A stretch of DNA of 64,000 nucleotides from Bacteroidota bacterium (GTDB taxonomy: Bacteria; Bacteroidota; Bacteroidia; Bacteroidales; Bacteroidaceae). The notes under the pieces were generated by a model. That model saw only the letters and a list, made by a program, of their open reading frames with translations. It ran no database searches and was not told the origin of the DNA. The position numbers were made by a program, and so were the translations under genes. Shown here in pieces: positions 25,131-34,593 of this stretch. The stretch covers positions 14,189 through 78,188 of the forward strand of contig JAFABG010000011.1 in assembly GCA_023426145.1 (NCBI GenBank), given 5' to 3'. Each line of letters starts with the position of its first letter. Position 1 is the first letter of the stretch.

Positions 25131-27440
25131 TTATTTTCGTTGTCTACGGATTCCGAGTATAAGAGCCAGTAAAAGCATCAATCCCGGTAGCACTCCAAAT
25201 GTCAGTGCTTTCACGTAGACCATATCTTCACGAGTCAGGCTCGTATATAAATCGGTTGGAGCCGGTCGGCGAATGTCGATAGGTGCTTCTCCATAGGAGA
25301 ACCAGCTAAAGCCTCCCGTAATTAGGGCATAGTTCATCACATTATACATTCTTCTTCTGCTCGATAATTCGCCATTGCTGATTGCCGTTGCATCCGATAG
25401 CACAAGGATGCGTTGCTCCTTATTACCTACCTTACGTGTTAGCGCCAAAGCTGTTGGGAAAGATTGTTCCATCTCACCAGCTGCCGGATTGCAGACCACA
25501 CTGTCGTTTACAAAGTCGATTGTCTCTGTTTCGTTCCAGCATCCTACAGAGTCTGTACGTAAAACCACATCCACCTGATACCCTTTGTCAGTAGTATATT
25601 CCATCCCTGACGCATCAGCCATCACTATTTTAGCATTGCGAGGAGGTCCTAGCGGATCCATCAAATAAGATAATTTCTGCATTTCAGGAGTAGCATTCAT
25701 ATACACCACATTCGGCCCTTCATCCACATGCTGCTGTACTAGAGTTCCCGGTAGGAATTTCACACCAAACTGCTCCATGAGCGGATTCATGATCTCATTC
25801 TTTCTTGCCCTTCCGGCAATCAACATATTCCCTCCACGGTCAATATATTTATCCAACTTCTCCTGTTCTTCCACGGTCAATGTGCGGTTCATGTCGGCCA
25901 CTACAATGATATCGATGTTGGCTGGTATATCTTGACCATTCGATACCGATACAGGCAATATGTCAAAACCCTGATTCACCAATGACTGGCGGAAGTTTTT
26001 AGTATCCGCAAACATTGTATAATCTCGTGATAATCCGTTCCCCGTAATCTGCGGCTCACCTTGTCCCGTGAGGAAGCCCACTACAGGCAATTTAGTAGTG
26101 AAACGTTTGAAAGCCACTGAGATTTCCGATTCACCCGGCATTTTCATCATATCATTATATAGTCGTAAGAATGCTTTCTGCCCATTTTCACGCTCAATCA
26201 CGCGTACGAAGTGATAGCCTTCACCTGATAGATCGATAGACTTATTGAGCTCTTCAACCGGCATGAATAAATCCGGATTTACTTCGGTAACTTCAGCTTC
26301 TTTTTCCATCATCTCTTTCGTTGAGAGTCCAGGATAGAGACGTTTGAATCGATCTGTACCTGCGTCCGCATAATAGTATACATACTTTAGCTTCATGTCC
26401 GGTTTGAAACGAAGATATTGTTTAAAGCGTTCTTCATCTTCCTTTATGCTGGCTGGCATACCAAAATAGCGATCATCGTCGAGTATGTTCACATAAGTGG
26501 TAATGGTCAGTTCACCATCCAGTTTTGACATCACTTCTTGACTATTCAAAGATAAAGTATTTCGCTTTGTCTCAGTGGTATCGTAATAGTACATGAAAAT
26601 GGGGCGAGAGGTGATGTAACCCACTACGGCAACTCCAACCAACAAAAGTGCATATTTGCTTACTACCTTCACTACGGGTTCACTTTGGCGAGTAGATTGC
26701 AGTTTCAAGATACTGAGCAATAGGAACATGGCGATTACCACTAAATAGTAGATCACATCCTCGCTGCAGATCAGTCCACCAGTCATGGGACCGGAACGTC
26801 CGCTAAGACAAATCCAGTAAGTGATCTCGCGTACAAATGCAATGTCTTGCCACAATTGGTTGGCATAGTTCAATACAGCCAAAACCACTAATGTACCAAT
26901 GGCAGCCACCACTTGATAGGAAGTGAGTGACGAGACGAACAACCCTATAGCAGAATAAGCACATAGCAGTAAGAACATACCTAAGAGTCCGCTGCAAAGT
27001 TCCACATAATTAAAATGATCAACCGTAAAAGCAAACCCTAAGACCAACACTAATAGTGCACCTAATAGAATAGCACCGTATGAAATCATACCGATGAATT
27101 TCCCTACGATAATATCTTTAGCAGTAATCGGAGAGGAGTAAAGCAACTTGATGGTGCCACTGCTATACTCACGGCTCATCAATCCCATGGTAAGTAGAGG
27201 CATGTACAGATACAGATATTTCTGCATCATGGTGAATAAACCGTTGATCGCATTGATCAACAGGTTAGGGGTTAGGCTACCAACCGTATATCCCATGTTC
27301 TGTGTGTTGGTCACATCTTTCAATGAAGCCACAAAAGAGATACCGATCTGCACGGTAAATACGATTAAAATGAGCCAAGCTACCGGTGAGTAGAACATCG
27401 TTAACAGCTCGGCTTTTGCTATTTTATAAATTTTCTTCAT
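25131..27440 (-). CDS. ABC transporter permease fused to a GldG-like auxiliary domain
   Basis: 769 residues. Residues ~1-240 are an ABC-2 type permease with six hydrophobic segments (SPVAWLILIVFTVQIGISFVA, the LLTMGLMSREYSSGTIKLLYSSPI motif typical of this family). A further segment at ~250-275 leads into a large periplasmic GldG/ABC_transp_aux domain (~280-735: LSLNSQEVMSKLDGELTITTYV, VGFLTGQGEPQITG, DIIVVADMNRTLTVEEQEKLDKYIDRGGNMLIAGR). A final membrane helix is at ~740-760. GldF and GldG are separate in Flavobacterium; here they are fused. No gliding genes lie nearby, so the name reflects homology only. It pairs with the ATPase gene 23 bp upstream. Confidence 0.88.
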   Translation of the reverse strand: MKKIYKIAKAELLTMFYSPVAWLILIVFTVQIGISFVASLKDVTNTQNMGYTVGSLTPNLLINAINGLFTMMQKYLYLYMPLLTMGLMSREYSSGTIKLLYSSPITAKDIIVGKFIGMISYGAILLGALLVLVLGFAFTVDHFNYVELCSGLLGMFLLLCAYSAIGLFVSSLTSYQVVAAIGTLVVLAVLNYANQLWQDIAFVREITYWICLSGRSGPMTGGLICSEDVIYYLVVIAMFLLLSILKLQSTRQSEPVVKVVSKYALLLVGVAVVGYITSRPIFMYYYDTTETKRNTLSLNSQEVMSKLDGELTITTYVNILDDDRYFGMPASIKEDEERFKQYLRFKPDMKLKYVYYYADAGTDRFKRLYPGLSTKEMMEKEAEVTEVNPDLFMPVEELNKSIDLSGEGYHFVRVIERENGQKAFLRLYNDMMKMPGESEISVAFKRFTTKLPVVGFLTGQGEPQITGNGLSRDYTMFADTKNFRQSLVNQGFDILPVSVSNGQDIPANIDIIVVADMNRTLTVEEQEKLDKYIDRGGNMLIAGRARKNEIMNPLMEQFGVKFLPGTLVQQHVDEGPNVVYMNATPEMQKLSYLMDPLGPPRNAKIVMADASGMEYTTDKGYQVDVVLRTDSVGCWNETETIDFVNDSVVCNPAAGEMEQSFPTALALTRKVGNKEQRILVLSDATAISNGELSSRRRMYNVMNYALITGGFSWFSYGEAPIDIRRPAPTDLYTSLTREDMVYVKALTFGVLPGLMLLLALILGIRRQRK

Positions 27441-27463
27441 GTTTCTTTTTTCAATGAATTCGA

Positions 27464-28399
27464 TTACAGATTTTCAGTTCTTGCTTCTTTCGACAGTTTG
27501 GCAAACACAGCATCCAACGAGCTCTTCTCTACAGTCAGCTCTGTTAATCCCCAATGCTTATTCACACAAGCTTCGGCAATGCGCTGCACAGTGTCTTCTG
27601 AACCATCGTAGACGAGGCGGAATCTTTTCTCACCTACCATTTCAATCTGTTTCACTCCCTCAAATTGGAGCTCATTCACAGCAATCGGAGTGTGTAGTCC
27701 GAGTAATAGCGAAGTTGGCTTGATATAGTTGTCGAAGTCCTCAATAGACCCCGAGAAAACCATCTGTCCATTCTCAACCATCTTAATCTGTTGACAAGTG
27801 GCTTGTACCTCCGACAAGATGTGAGTAGAAAGTAGCACGGCACGTTCTTCGGCAATCTCCTTAATCAGTCGGCGCACTTCCAAAATCTGATTCGGGTCTA
27901 ATCCGTTAGTTGGCTCATCCAACACCACAAACTTCGGATTGTGGACAATGGCTTGAGCAATCCCTACACGCTGCTGATAGCCCCCCGAAAGGTTACGTAT
28001 CAGTCGGTTACTGAAATGCGTAATGCCACATCGTGCTTTGGCAGATTCTACCGCTCTTTTGACCTCCTTAGGTTCCATCAAGCGTAAATGTGCACAGTAA
28101 GTAAGATATTCATTCACGGTAAAGTCTAGGTATAGCGGGGCCTTTTGAGGTAGGAATCCGATATTCTTTTTAGCTTCCACCGGGTTGTTTCGTAGATTAA
28201 TTCCGTTAATCCACACCTCACCGGCTGTAGGCTTCAATACTCCGCAGATGATATTCATAGTAGTCGATTTGCCGGCTCCATTGGAACCGAGCAAACCCAT
28301 GATGCCTTTACTACTGATTTCGAAGCTGATATCCTTTACCGCCCACTGCACACTGTAGCGATGCGATAAGTTCTCAACTTTCACAACTTTTTCTTCCAT
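27464..28399 (-). CDS. ABC transporter ATP-binding protein (GldA/ABC-2 type)
   Basis: A 311-residue ATPase with Walker A GSNGAGKST (residues 38-46), Q-loop FLPQKAPLY (~82-90), signature LSGGYQQ (137-143), Walker B FVVLDEPTNGLD (157-168) and the H-loop STHILSEV. A C-terminal ~80-residue extension follows, as in GldA/CcmA-type exporters. It energises the fused permease-GldG protein encoded downstream. The gap to the metallopeptidase-like lipoprotein gene upstream is 10 bp and to the permease 23 bp, so one transcript is likely. Confidence 0.92.
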   Translation of the reverse strand: MEEKVVKVENLSHRYSVQWAVKDISFEISSKGIMGLLGSNGAGKSTTMNIICGVLKPTAGEVWINGINLRNNPVEAKKNIGFLPQKAPLYLDFTVNEYLTYCAHLRLMEPKEVKRAVESAKARCGITHFSNRLIRNLSGGYQQRVGIAQAIVHNPKFVVLDEPTNGLDPNQILEVRRLIKEIAEERAVLLSTHILSEVQATCQQIKMVENGQMVFSGSIEDFDNYIKPTSLLLGLHTPIAVNELQFEGVKQIEMVGEKRFRLVYDGSEDTVQRIAEACVNKHWGLTELTVEKSSLDAVFAKLSKEARTENL

Positions 28400-28409
28400 T
28401 CTGATTTTG

Positions 28410-29408
28410 TTAATAAGTTTTCTTTCCTATAGCTGCCAAGTCAACTTGGTATTTTTCTTTAAAGTAATTCTCTAATATGTCGAACTTTTCCTTGATGAGC
28501 GGCCACCTATAGCTACCATCTGCATTTTTCTGCAAATAATAATTCCAAGTAAATCGGTTGGCATATTTCACCGTAGCAGAGGCTGGATAATTCTCGAAAA
28601 CCGGAAAATCATCTCCATGCATCACCATATTAAATAAAAAGCTCTTCACATCATTGGTTGTGTTCATCGACCAAGTTCCTGTAGCCCATTCGCTGATTGT
28701 GCCGTATGGGCTCCATTCACTTGTCGTTAGTTCACCCTCTACGTTCGGAAGATAGCCCAAAGAACGTAATGTATCTGGAGTGATTTGGAGTTGCGAATAA
28801 GAGGCAAACTTGGTGTAGTCACTCACTGCATAGAATGCTTCTGGAATATCCAGTTTATTCTGATTGAGCAGAAAATTGATAAATGCCACGTTCACCGCAT
28901 TCTTATAAGTCCTTTTATTCTCCGCATTCATTTGTCTTAAATCTTGATTCATACCCGCCACAGCTACAGCGGTCTCGCGTACAAGCGCTTTGTAGTAAGT
29001 ACTTGGCTGACCTTCCCATCTAGGGCGCTGAGCAATTGAGTCTGCTAAGAAAATCTTGAATGGGAACTTCTCCTGTTTGAATTTGTCTGGATAAAAATTC
29101 AACCAAATCTCATCTAGGAAATCTAGCATATCCCCCAAATATTGAGGATCACCGTATACCGCTTCATACGTTAAGCCTGAGCTAACGGTTTCCCATTGAA
29201 AATCCTTCTGCGTGAAATCATAAAGAAGGAAAGACGAATATTTTTCGAAGAAATCAATCACACGGTCACCCGCTTCCGACTCTCCTCTGACAGGAAGCGT
29301 ATAAGGAGGATTTAGTGTGAGCTCCGGTCCCAATTTATCTTCATCACTACAAGCTGAGCCTATGGACAGTGTAATTAACGCTGCAACAAGTAACTTTACT
29401 ATTTTCAT
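28410..29408 (-). CDS. Lipoprotein of the putative zinc-binding metallopeptidase family, lacking the zinc site
   Basis: 332 residues with a lipoprotein signal (GSAC, Cys20). Overall pattern and context (directly after SusD in a RagAB-type operon, FYPDKFKQEKFPFKIFLADSI, a TPR-free helical C-terminus) fit the Bacteroidota family annotated as putative zinc-binding metallopeptidase (PF15890-like). In that family an HHExxH-type motif is expected before a Q-x-K segment; here the aligned stretch is VAFINFLLNQNKLDIPEAF (residues ~174-192). The whole protein has a single histidine (H264), so a HExxH zinc site is impossible. It is likely a binding protein on the outer membrane surface that assists the neighbouring SusCD. 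The family call rests on pattern memory, not on a search. Confidence 0.6.
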   Translation of the reverse strand: MKIVKLLVAALITLSIGSACSDEDKLGPELTLNPPYTLPVRGESEAGDRVIDFFEKYSSFLLYDFTQKDFQWETVSSGLTYEAVYGDPQYLGDMLDFLDEIWLNFYPDKFKQEKFPFKIFLADSIAQRPRWEGQPSTYYKALVRETAVAVAGMNQDLRQMNAENKRTYKNAVNVAFINFLLNQNKLDIPEAFYAVSDYTKFASYSQLQITPDTLRSLGYLPNVEGELTTSEWSPYGTISEWATGTWSMNTTNDVKSFLFNMVMHGDDFPVFENYPASATVKYANRFTWNYYLQKNADGSYRWPLIKEKFDILENYFKEKYQVDLAAIGKKTY

Positions 29409-29429
29409 GTGTTTCGTTTTTTTACATTA

Positions 29430-30947
29430 TTAATTAAGATTCGTACCTTCTCGTACAGGAGTAGTTGCTGACGCATTCTGCTCAATGGCCGAATTCGCCC
29501 ATATCACCGAATTAGGAATCGGTAAAGTGTACATCGGATCCTTTTCCGTCAGCGTGTAGCGCAAACGAGGTGATGAAGCTGAGGCTTGGTAGTCATGATG
29601 GATGGATGGCATACCATATCTACGAAGATCGAACCAGCGGCAGCCTTCGAAACAGAACTCTTTACGTCGTTCAGTATGAATTGCTTCTAATAAGTCGGCG
29701 ATGTTAGTTTGATCCACATAGCCCTTAATACGGTTTCTACGTATGGTATTCAGATCGCTGATCGCTTCTGCCGACAGACCAAGATGGGCGTTGGCTTCCG
29801 CTCTATTTAAATAAGCTTCACTCAATCGAACGGCTGCACCCAACACCGAAGTTGTGTTGCCTGTCTGCAACTGTCCTTTGCGAAGCTGATAACCGGAAAG
29901 TACATTTGTTCCAGTCATCCAATCATAGGTATATAAAGAAGCGAAATAAAAACCGTCATCTCCAAAGCGTGTGTCGTTCGGGTCTACATCATACAGACTG
30001 AGGAAATCTTCACTCGGTGCAGGAGATACGTTGTTGGTTTTCCCCCAATTCGTGCTGGTGAAGCACCAAAAGACTTCTGGTGAATCGTATGAGTTTGGTT
30101 GCGGATATATGTTGTTGCCAGAAGCATCCTTACTCATGGTTATTGTAGTAAGATTCCATAGTCCCAATCCATAGTCCATCGCTTTAGTAGCTTCCTCGCT
30201 TGCTTTTTGCCATTCTTCCATGAATAGGTACACACGAGATAACAACACCCTGACCGTTGGCAGATTGATTCTGAAATCCTTCTCTGTCACAGCATACGGT
30301 TCGAGCAAAGCAGCCGATGCATTCAAATCCTGAAGAATTTGTGCATACACCTCTTCTACTGTATTTCTTTTACTTCCATTTTCAGCTAAGACTGCTGTAA
30401 GCTTCAAAGGTACTCCTAGAGCCTGTTTGTTGGCATTGTAAGGTTGACCGTACAAATTGACCAGTGTAAAATAATGTAAGGCTCTGGCGGCAAGTGCTTC
30501 CGCTTTTACCCGGTCGCGTTCGTGTTGCGGCCCAACAGCTGTATCGATGCCATCCAGCACTGCATTACATCCCATAATGCATGCATACAGTTGGTAATAT
30601 TCGGTATTTGCTAGTTCCACACCGGCTCCATATTCATAAAATGTAGATTGCCAAGTATGTTGTGGAAAATATTCATCCGTTATTAAATTATACGAAGCTT
30701 CATCGCTAACACTTTGTGGAAAATCCACATCGTCGGTCAGATTGTCGAGCAAGCGATAATTGTAGCAGTTAAAGCTTGACGATGGATATCCCGAACCTAA
30801 TAATAACTCCGCGTAATCTTTGGTGGTGGTTACAATCACCTCATCTTGCGACTTGCCTTCAAGGAAATCGGAACACCCTGTAAGCGCCAGTGTGCAGGCA
30901 AATCCTAAACTTATAGCAATTAATTTATTCTTCATTGTTTTCTTCAT
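29430..30947 (-). CDS. SusD/RagB-family outer membrane lipoprotein
   Basis: 505 residues with lipobox ALTGC (Cys25). SusD-like features are VKAEALAARALHYFTLVNLYGQPYN, LPTVRVLLSRVYLFMEEWQKASEEATKAM, and the C-terminal RLSEAYLNRAEANAHLGLSAEAISDLNTIRRNRIKGY with HTERRKEFCFEGCRWFDLRRYGMP. It is the lid of the SusC transporter whose gene ends 3 bp upstream, showing tight translational linkage. The architecture is that of the RagB-type SusD group often associated with peptide uptake; with an M16 protease and no glycosidase in this operon, a peptide ligand is a fair guess. Confidence 0.92.
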   Translation of the reverse strand: MKKTMKNKLIAISLGFACTLALTGCSDFLEGKSQDEVIVTTTKDYAELLLGSGYPSSSFNCYNYRLLDNLTDDVDFPQSVSDEASYNLITDEYFPQHTWQSTFYEYGAGVELANTEYYQLYACIMGCNAVLDGIDTAVGPQHERDRVKAEALAARALHYFTLVNLYGQPYNANKQALGVPLKLTAVLAENGSKRNTVEEVYAQILQDLNASAALLEPYAVTEKDFRINLPTVRVLLSRVYLFMEEWQKASEEATKAMDYGLGLWNLTTITMSKDASGNNIYPQPNSYDSPEVFWCFTSTNWGKTNNVSPAPSEDFLSLYDVDPNDTRFGDDGFYFASLYTYDWMTGTNVLSGYQLRKGQLQTGNTTSVLGAAVRLSEAYLNRAEANAHLGLSAEAISDLNTIRRNRIKGYVDQTNIADLLEAIHTERRKEFCFEGCRWFDLRRYGMPSIHHDYQASASSPRLRYTLTEKDPMYTLPIPNSVIWANSAIEQNASATTPVREGTNLN

Positions 30948-30950
30948 TTA

Positions 30951-33900
30951 TTAAAAGGTTGCATTCAATACTAAAGAGATTGTTTTGCGAGCAGGCCAGC
31001 CACCTGTTTCAGGATCATAGCCATCCCATTTCTTATCAAAAGTGATCAAGAAAGGATTAGTCATGCTCAGCCCTAATCTCAGATATTGCAGGCTTAATCG
31101 TTCAATCATTTTATTGGTAAACTGATAATTGAGTGAGATCTGACGGCACCGGATGAAATCGGCGTCTGCCACTCGGATATCAGATAAATTATATGCTTCA
31201 TAACGGCTATAGATTTCCGCACTATACGGTAAGTGTAGCGAGCCGTCTACTGTGTTCGTTGATGTCGTTTTTTCTTTGGTTGGAAGTGACGGGTAAACTG
31301 TAAATTCCTCATCGCCCGGATTTCTCCATCGGTCAATGATCCAGCGAGATGAATTTTGATCTGGCAAAGGAAGTCCGTATTGCCCATTGCCCATATCATA
31401 TAAATCGGGTAAGCGTTTTTGCCCACCAATTGAAACTGAGAAGTTAGCTTGCAGAGACAAATTTTTGTAGCGGAACTGCGTAAATAATCCCCCGCTAAAA
31501 TCAGGCTCTAATTTCCCACTCTTCACCAAGAAATCGCGTGGATCGTCTGTTTTATCAATATCTAGGTTCTTAAATAAAGGTTTACCGTCCGAACCATCTA
31601 GTTTGTCGAAAGCAAACGACCATAGGGTAGAGTAAGCCTCTCCTTCAACAATAGCATTCCCGTAAAGGAAGTCGTTCAGCGTATTGGTGCGTTCATTGTT
31701 TTTCAACCGGTTACGAGTGATACCCGTATTCATAGACAACTGCCAAGTAAAGTCCTTAGTTTTTATCGGAATGATGCTAGCAGTCAATTCATATCCTCTA
31801 TTTTCCATCTTGGTGCCGAAGATGACTGACGTAGCCATACCGTTTTCTGCCGGGATGTTCCGATTACTCAATACGTCACTGTTTTTTCCAAACATATTCG
31901 CCATCAGTGAGAAACGTCCCTGAAAGAAGGATAGATCGATTCCCATATTCCAGCTCTTAGTCTTCTCCCAACCTAAGTTCAGATAAGGTAATGACTTGAC
32001 TTTAAGCGTGTAGAGATTCGTTGATGAATTCAATCCACCATCCGTGGCAATTAAATACGGTGAAACTGTTTCTACAGCATTTCCTTGATAACCATAAGAT
32101 GCTGATAAGTCGATTGCATCAAAAATAGTCTGCTGCATGAAGTGCTCATTGCCTAGGCGCCATTTCACACCGGCTGACCATGCGGGACGAAATTTCTTTT
32201 TAGAGTCCTGCCCAAAACGGTTAGAGGCGTCAAGACGTGCGTTGAAGTTGACCACATACCTATTGTCGAAGGCATATACCCCTGTAAAGAACTCACTTAG
32301 CTGATTGTTCTCTCTGTTGGTGATGGTATTTCCTAGGCGCATCTCTTCATATAGTGTTTTAGCTTCCGTTTCTCCCCAAGTACCCGAACCGCCGAATTTC
32401 ATCGTAGGAATAGGTAAGTCTGCAAAACGTTCACCACGATAGCGTAAATACCCATAGCGTTTATTGGCATTACCGCTATTCTTGTCGGATGTCGTTTCAA
32501 TACCTAAGTTTAATGACAAACTGTGCTTCTTGTTGAATAGTTGATTGTAGACCAAACTATTACGGAACATATAATTTCGGTTCGTCATATTATCCATCTG
32601 TAAGAGTCCGCCAAAAGGCAATCTTGAACTCTGCTCCAGTGCACCGTTGGGCAGAATGTTTGGATCATCATATTCATAGCCACGAATATTAGCGATATAA
32701 TAAGACAATTCCGTTGCCCATGATTTTACTTCCGAAGAAGTCGTTGAGTATGAATATAATCCCTGATACTTTAATCCCGGAAGGAGTTCCCATTCCAAAT
32801 CGATCGAAGCACCAAGCATCTTATTTGCACTTGTGTTGCCAGTATTGTCTAGTTCATTGAGAATGTTATAGTTCAAATAATACGTATTAGCATACACGCC
32901 GGCAGAAGAACCACCGTACTTTGTGTGGTAGAACAGCGAACCGTCTTCGTTGTAAGCCGGGATGGTACGTGCAGTGGTTGAAGCATACGTGAAAGGATTA
33001 ACTCCATAAGCAAATCCGTCAGCTTCCCGGTCACTTCCTTTTAGAGACAAGCTAACCTGAAACTTGTCACTTAACCGCAAAATCGAATTCGAATTGAATG
33101 AGAACGAAGTTACACTGTTGCCTTTCGCTTCACCGTCTGTTTTAGAGTAGTTGAACGATACCCGATGCATTAATTTCTTCGATCCACCGCTAACGCTCAA
33201 ACTGTGTTGTTGGCTAAACGAATTGCGGAACAATAAATCGAACCAATCCGTGTTTTGATATTCATATTTACGGAAAGTGCTTACAAACTCGTCGTAAGTA
33301 ATTTCTTTGCTCTGCAACTGATCCATTAAATGCGAATATCCAATTGGAAGCACATTTGAACTATACGAAAGATTCTCATCTACAATTTCCCTCGAGAGTT
33401 GCATCTTTTCCTGGGAGTTCATTAAGTTGTACATTCCATAATTCGGTTTCTGACCTACCGTGTACGTGCCAGAATAGGAGACACTCAATTGTTCATTTGT
33501 CGGCTTTTTAGTAGTAATTACAATCACCCCATTTGCTGCCTTTGATCCATAGATAGCTGTAGCAGAAGCATCTTTTAATACGGTAATGGTTTCAATATCG
33601 TTGGGGTTGAGCCATGAAATGCTGTTTCCGGCAATCAATCGAAGGTTCTCTGCATCGCCCGATAACGTTTCGTCCCCATCGTTCATAGGGAACGGATCAC
33701 GTTGAATCACACCATCTACTACCCATAAAGGTTCTTTGTTACCCAAAAGTGTAGACGTACCGCGTACACGTATCTTAGCTGCTGCACCCACTTGACCGGT
33801 GTTCATCTGTACAGTCATACCCGGTACGGCACCCTGTAACATTTGGTCAATAGACACTTCACCATTAATCAACGTCTCATCCATCTTAACCTGGCTCACA

Positions 33901-34535
33901 GCACCCACATAGCGACTTTTGTCAATAGACTGATAACCCGTAATGACCACTTCCTGCAAGTGAGCATTGTCAATGGCCATCTTAATTAACAGGGGTTTTA
34001 TTCCAGCTGTAATCTTCACCGATTGATTGGCCATTCCCACAAAATTGAAACTAACCAATTCGCCGGCATTGACGTGAAGCTGAAAATTACCGTCAATATC
34101 TGTAATTGTACCAATGCTGCTTTGAGGGGCAAAAACCGTTGCTCCTACCAAAGCCTGTCCGGTTTCGTCGACCACTTTACCCTTTACGTGGATAAGCTCA
34201 GTGGCTTTACCCTCCACAGCCCCTTTGGGCATGAGTAAAATCATCTTCTTTTTAATGGTATACTTTAATCCAGTTTGGTAACATAAATCATTCAAAACCG
34301 TTGTCAATTGTGCATCCTGATGCGAGAGGCTCACTCGCAAGTCTCTATCGATAGCAGATTCTTCGTATACAAATAATACTCCTGTCATCGTTTTGATTTG
34401 TGCAAGTGCGGCTCTCACGTAAACTCCCTTCATGTTGACCGTTATTTTTGTGTTCGCCACATCCTGGGCCAAGGCCGAAATGGATATGTAGAGCACAATG
34501 AAGGTCATCAAACTCCTCATTACTACATTCTTCAT
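30951..34535 (-). CDS. SusC/RagA-family TonB-dependent transducer with N-terminal STN domain
   Basis: 1194 residues: signal peptide (~1-23, ISALAQ), an STN secretin/TonB short N-terminal domain (~45-95: VRAALAQIKTMTGVLFVYEESAI...VLNDLCYQTGLKYTIKKKMILLMPK), a CarboxypepD_reg-like domain (~112-190: IHVKGKVVDETGQALVGATVFAP), a plug (IRVRGTSTLLGNKEPLWVVDGVI, DASATAIYGSKAANGVIVITTKK) and a barrel ending in SLVLNATF. The STN domain is the part that contacts FecR-type anti-sigma proteins, and fecR plus an ECF sigma gene lie directly upstream, so ligand binding probably switches on transcription of this operon. Confidence 0.94.
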   Translation of the reverse strand: MKNVVMRSLMTFIVLYISISALAQDVANTKITVNMKGVYVRAALAQIKTMTGVLFVYEESAIDRDLRVSLSHQDAQLTTVLNDLCYQTGLKYTIKKKMILLMPKGAVEGKATELIHVKGKVVDETGQALVGATVFAPQSSIGTITDIDGNFQLHVNAGELVSFNFVGMANQSVKITAGIKPLLIKMAIDNAHLQEVVITGYQSIDKSRYVGAVSQVKMDETLINGEVSIDQMLQGAVPGMTVQMNTGQVGAAAKIRVRGTSTLLGNKEPLWVVDGVIQRDPFPMNDGDETLSGDAENLRLIAGNSISWLNPNDIETITVLKDASATAIYGSKAANGVIVITTKKPTNEQLSVSYSGTYTVGQKPNYGMYNLMNSQEKMQLSREIVDENLSYSSNVLPIGYSHLMDQLQSKEITYDEFVSTFRKYEYQNTDWFDLLFRNSFSQQHSLSVSGGSKKLMHRVSFNYSKTDGEAKGNSVTSFSFNSNSILRLSDKFQVSLSLKGSDREADGFAYGVNPFTYASTTARTIPAYNEDGSLFYHTKYGGSSAGVYANTYYLNYNILNELDNTGNTSANKMLGASIDLEWELLPGLKYQGLYSYSTTSSEVKSWATELSYYIANIRGYEYDDPNILPNGALEQSSRLPFGGLLQMDNMTNRNYMFRNSLVYNQLFNKKHSLSLNLGIETTSDKNSGNANKRYGYLRYRGERFADLPIPTMKFGGSGTWGETEAKTLYEEMRLGNTITNRENNQLSEFFTGVYAFDNRYVVNFNARLDASNRFGQDSKKKFRPAWSAGVKWRLGNEHFMQQTIFDAIDLSASYGYQGNAVETVSPYLIATDGGLNSSTNLYTLKVKSLPYLNLGWEKTKSWNMGIDLSFFQGRFSLMANMFGKNSDVLSNRNIPAENGMATSVIFGTKMENRGYELTASIIPIKTKDFTWQLSMNTGITRNRLKNNERTNTLNDFLYGNAIVEGEAYSTLWSFAFDKLDGSDGKPLFKNLDIDKTDDPRDFLVKSGKLEPDFSGGLFTQFRYKNLSLQANFSVSIGGQKRLPDLYDMGNGQYGLPLPDQNSSRWIIDRWRNPGDEEFTVYPSLPTKEKTTSTNTVDGSLHLPYSAEIYSRYEAYNLSDIRVADADFIRCRQISLNYQFTNKMIERLSLQYLRLGLSMTNPFLITFDKKWDGYDPETGGWPARKTISLVLNATF

Positions 34536-34593
34536 AAAAATTTTTGATTTAAAACAATAATTACTTTTATATAAAAACGGTATACCTTTCTCT

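Noticed and set aside
25131..28399. Gliding-motility transporter (GldA/GldF/GldG) as a functional label
   Set aside because: Only the family resemblance supports it; no other gliding or type IX secretion gene is in the window.
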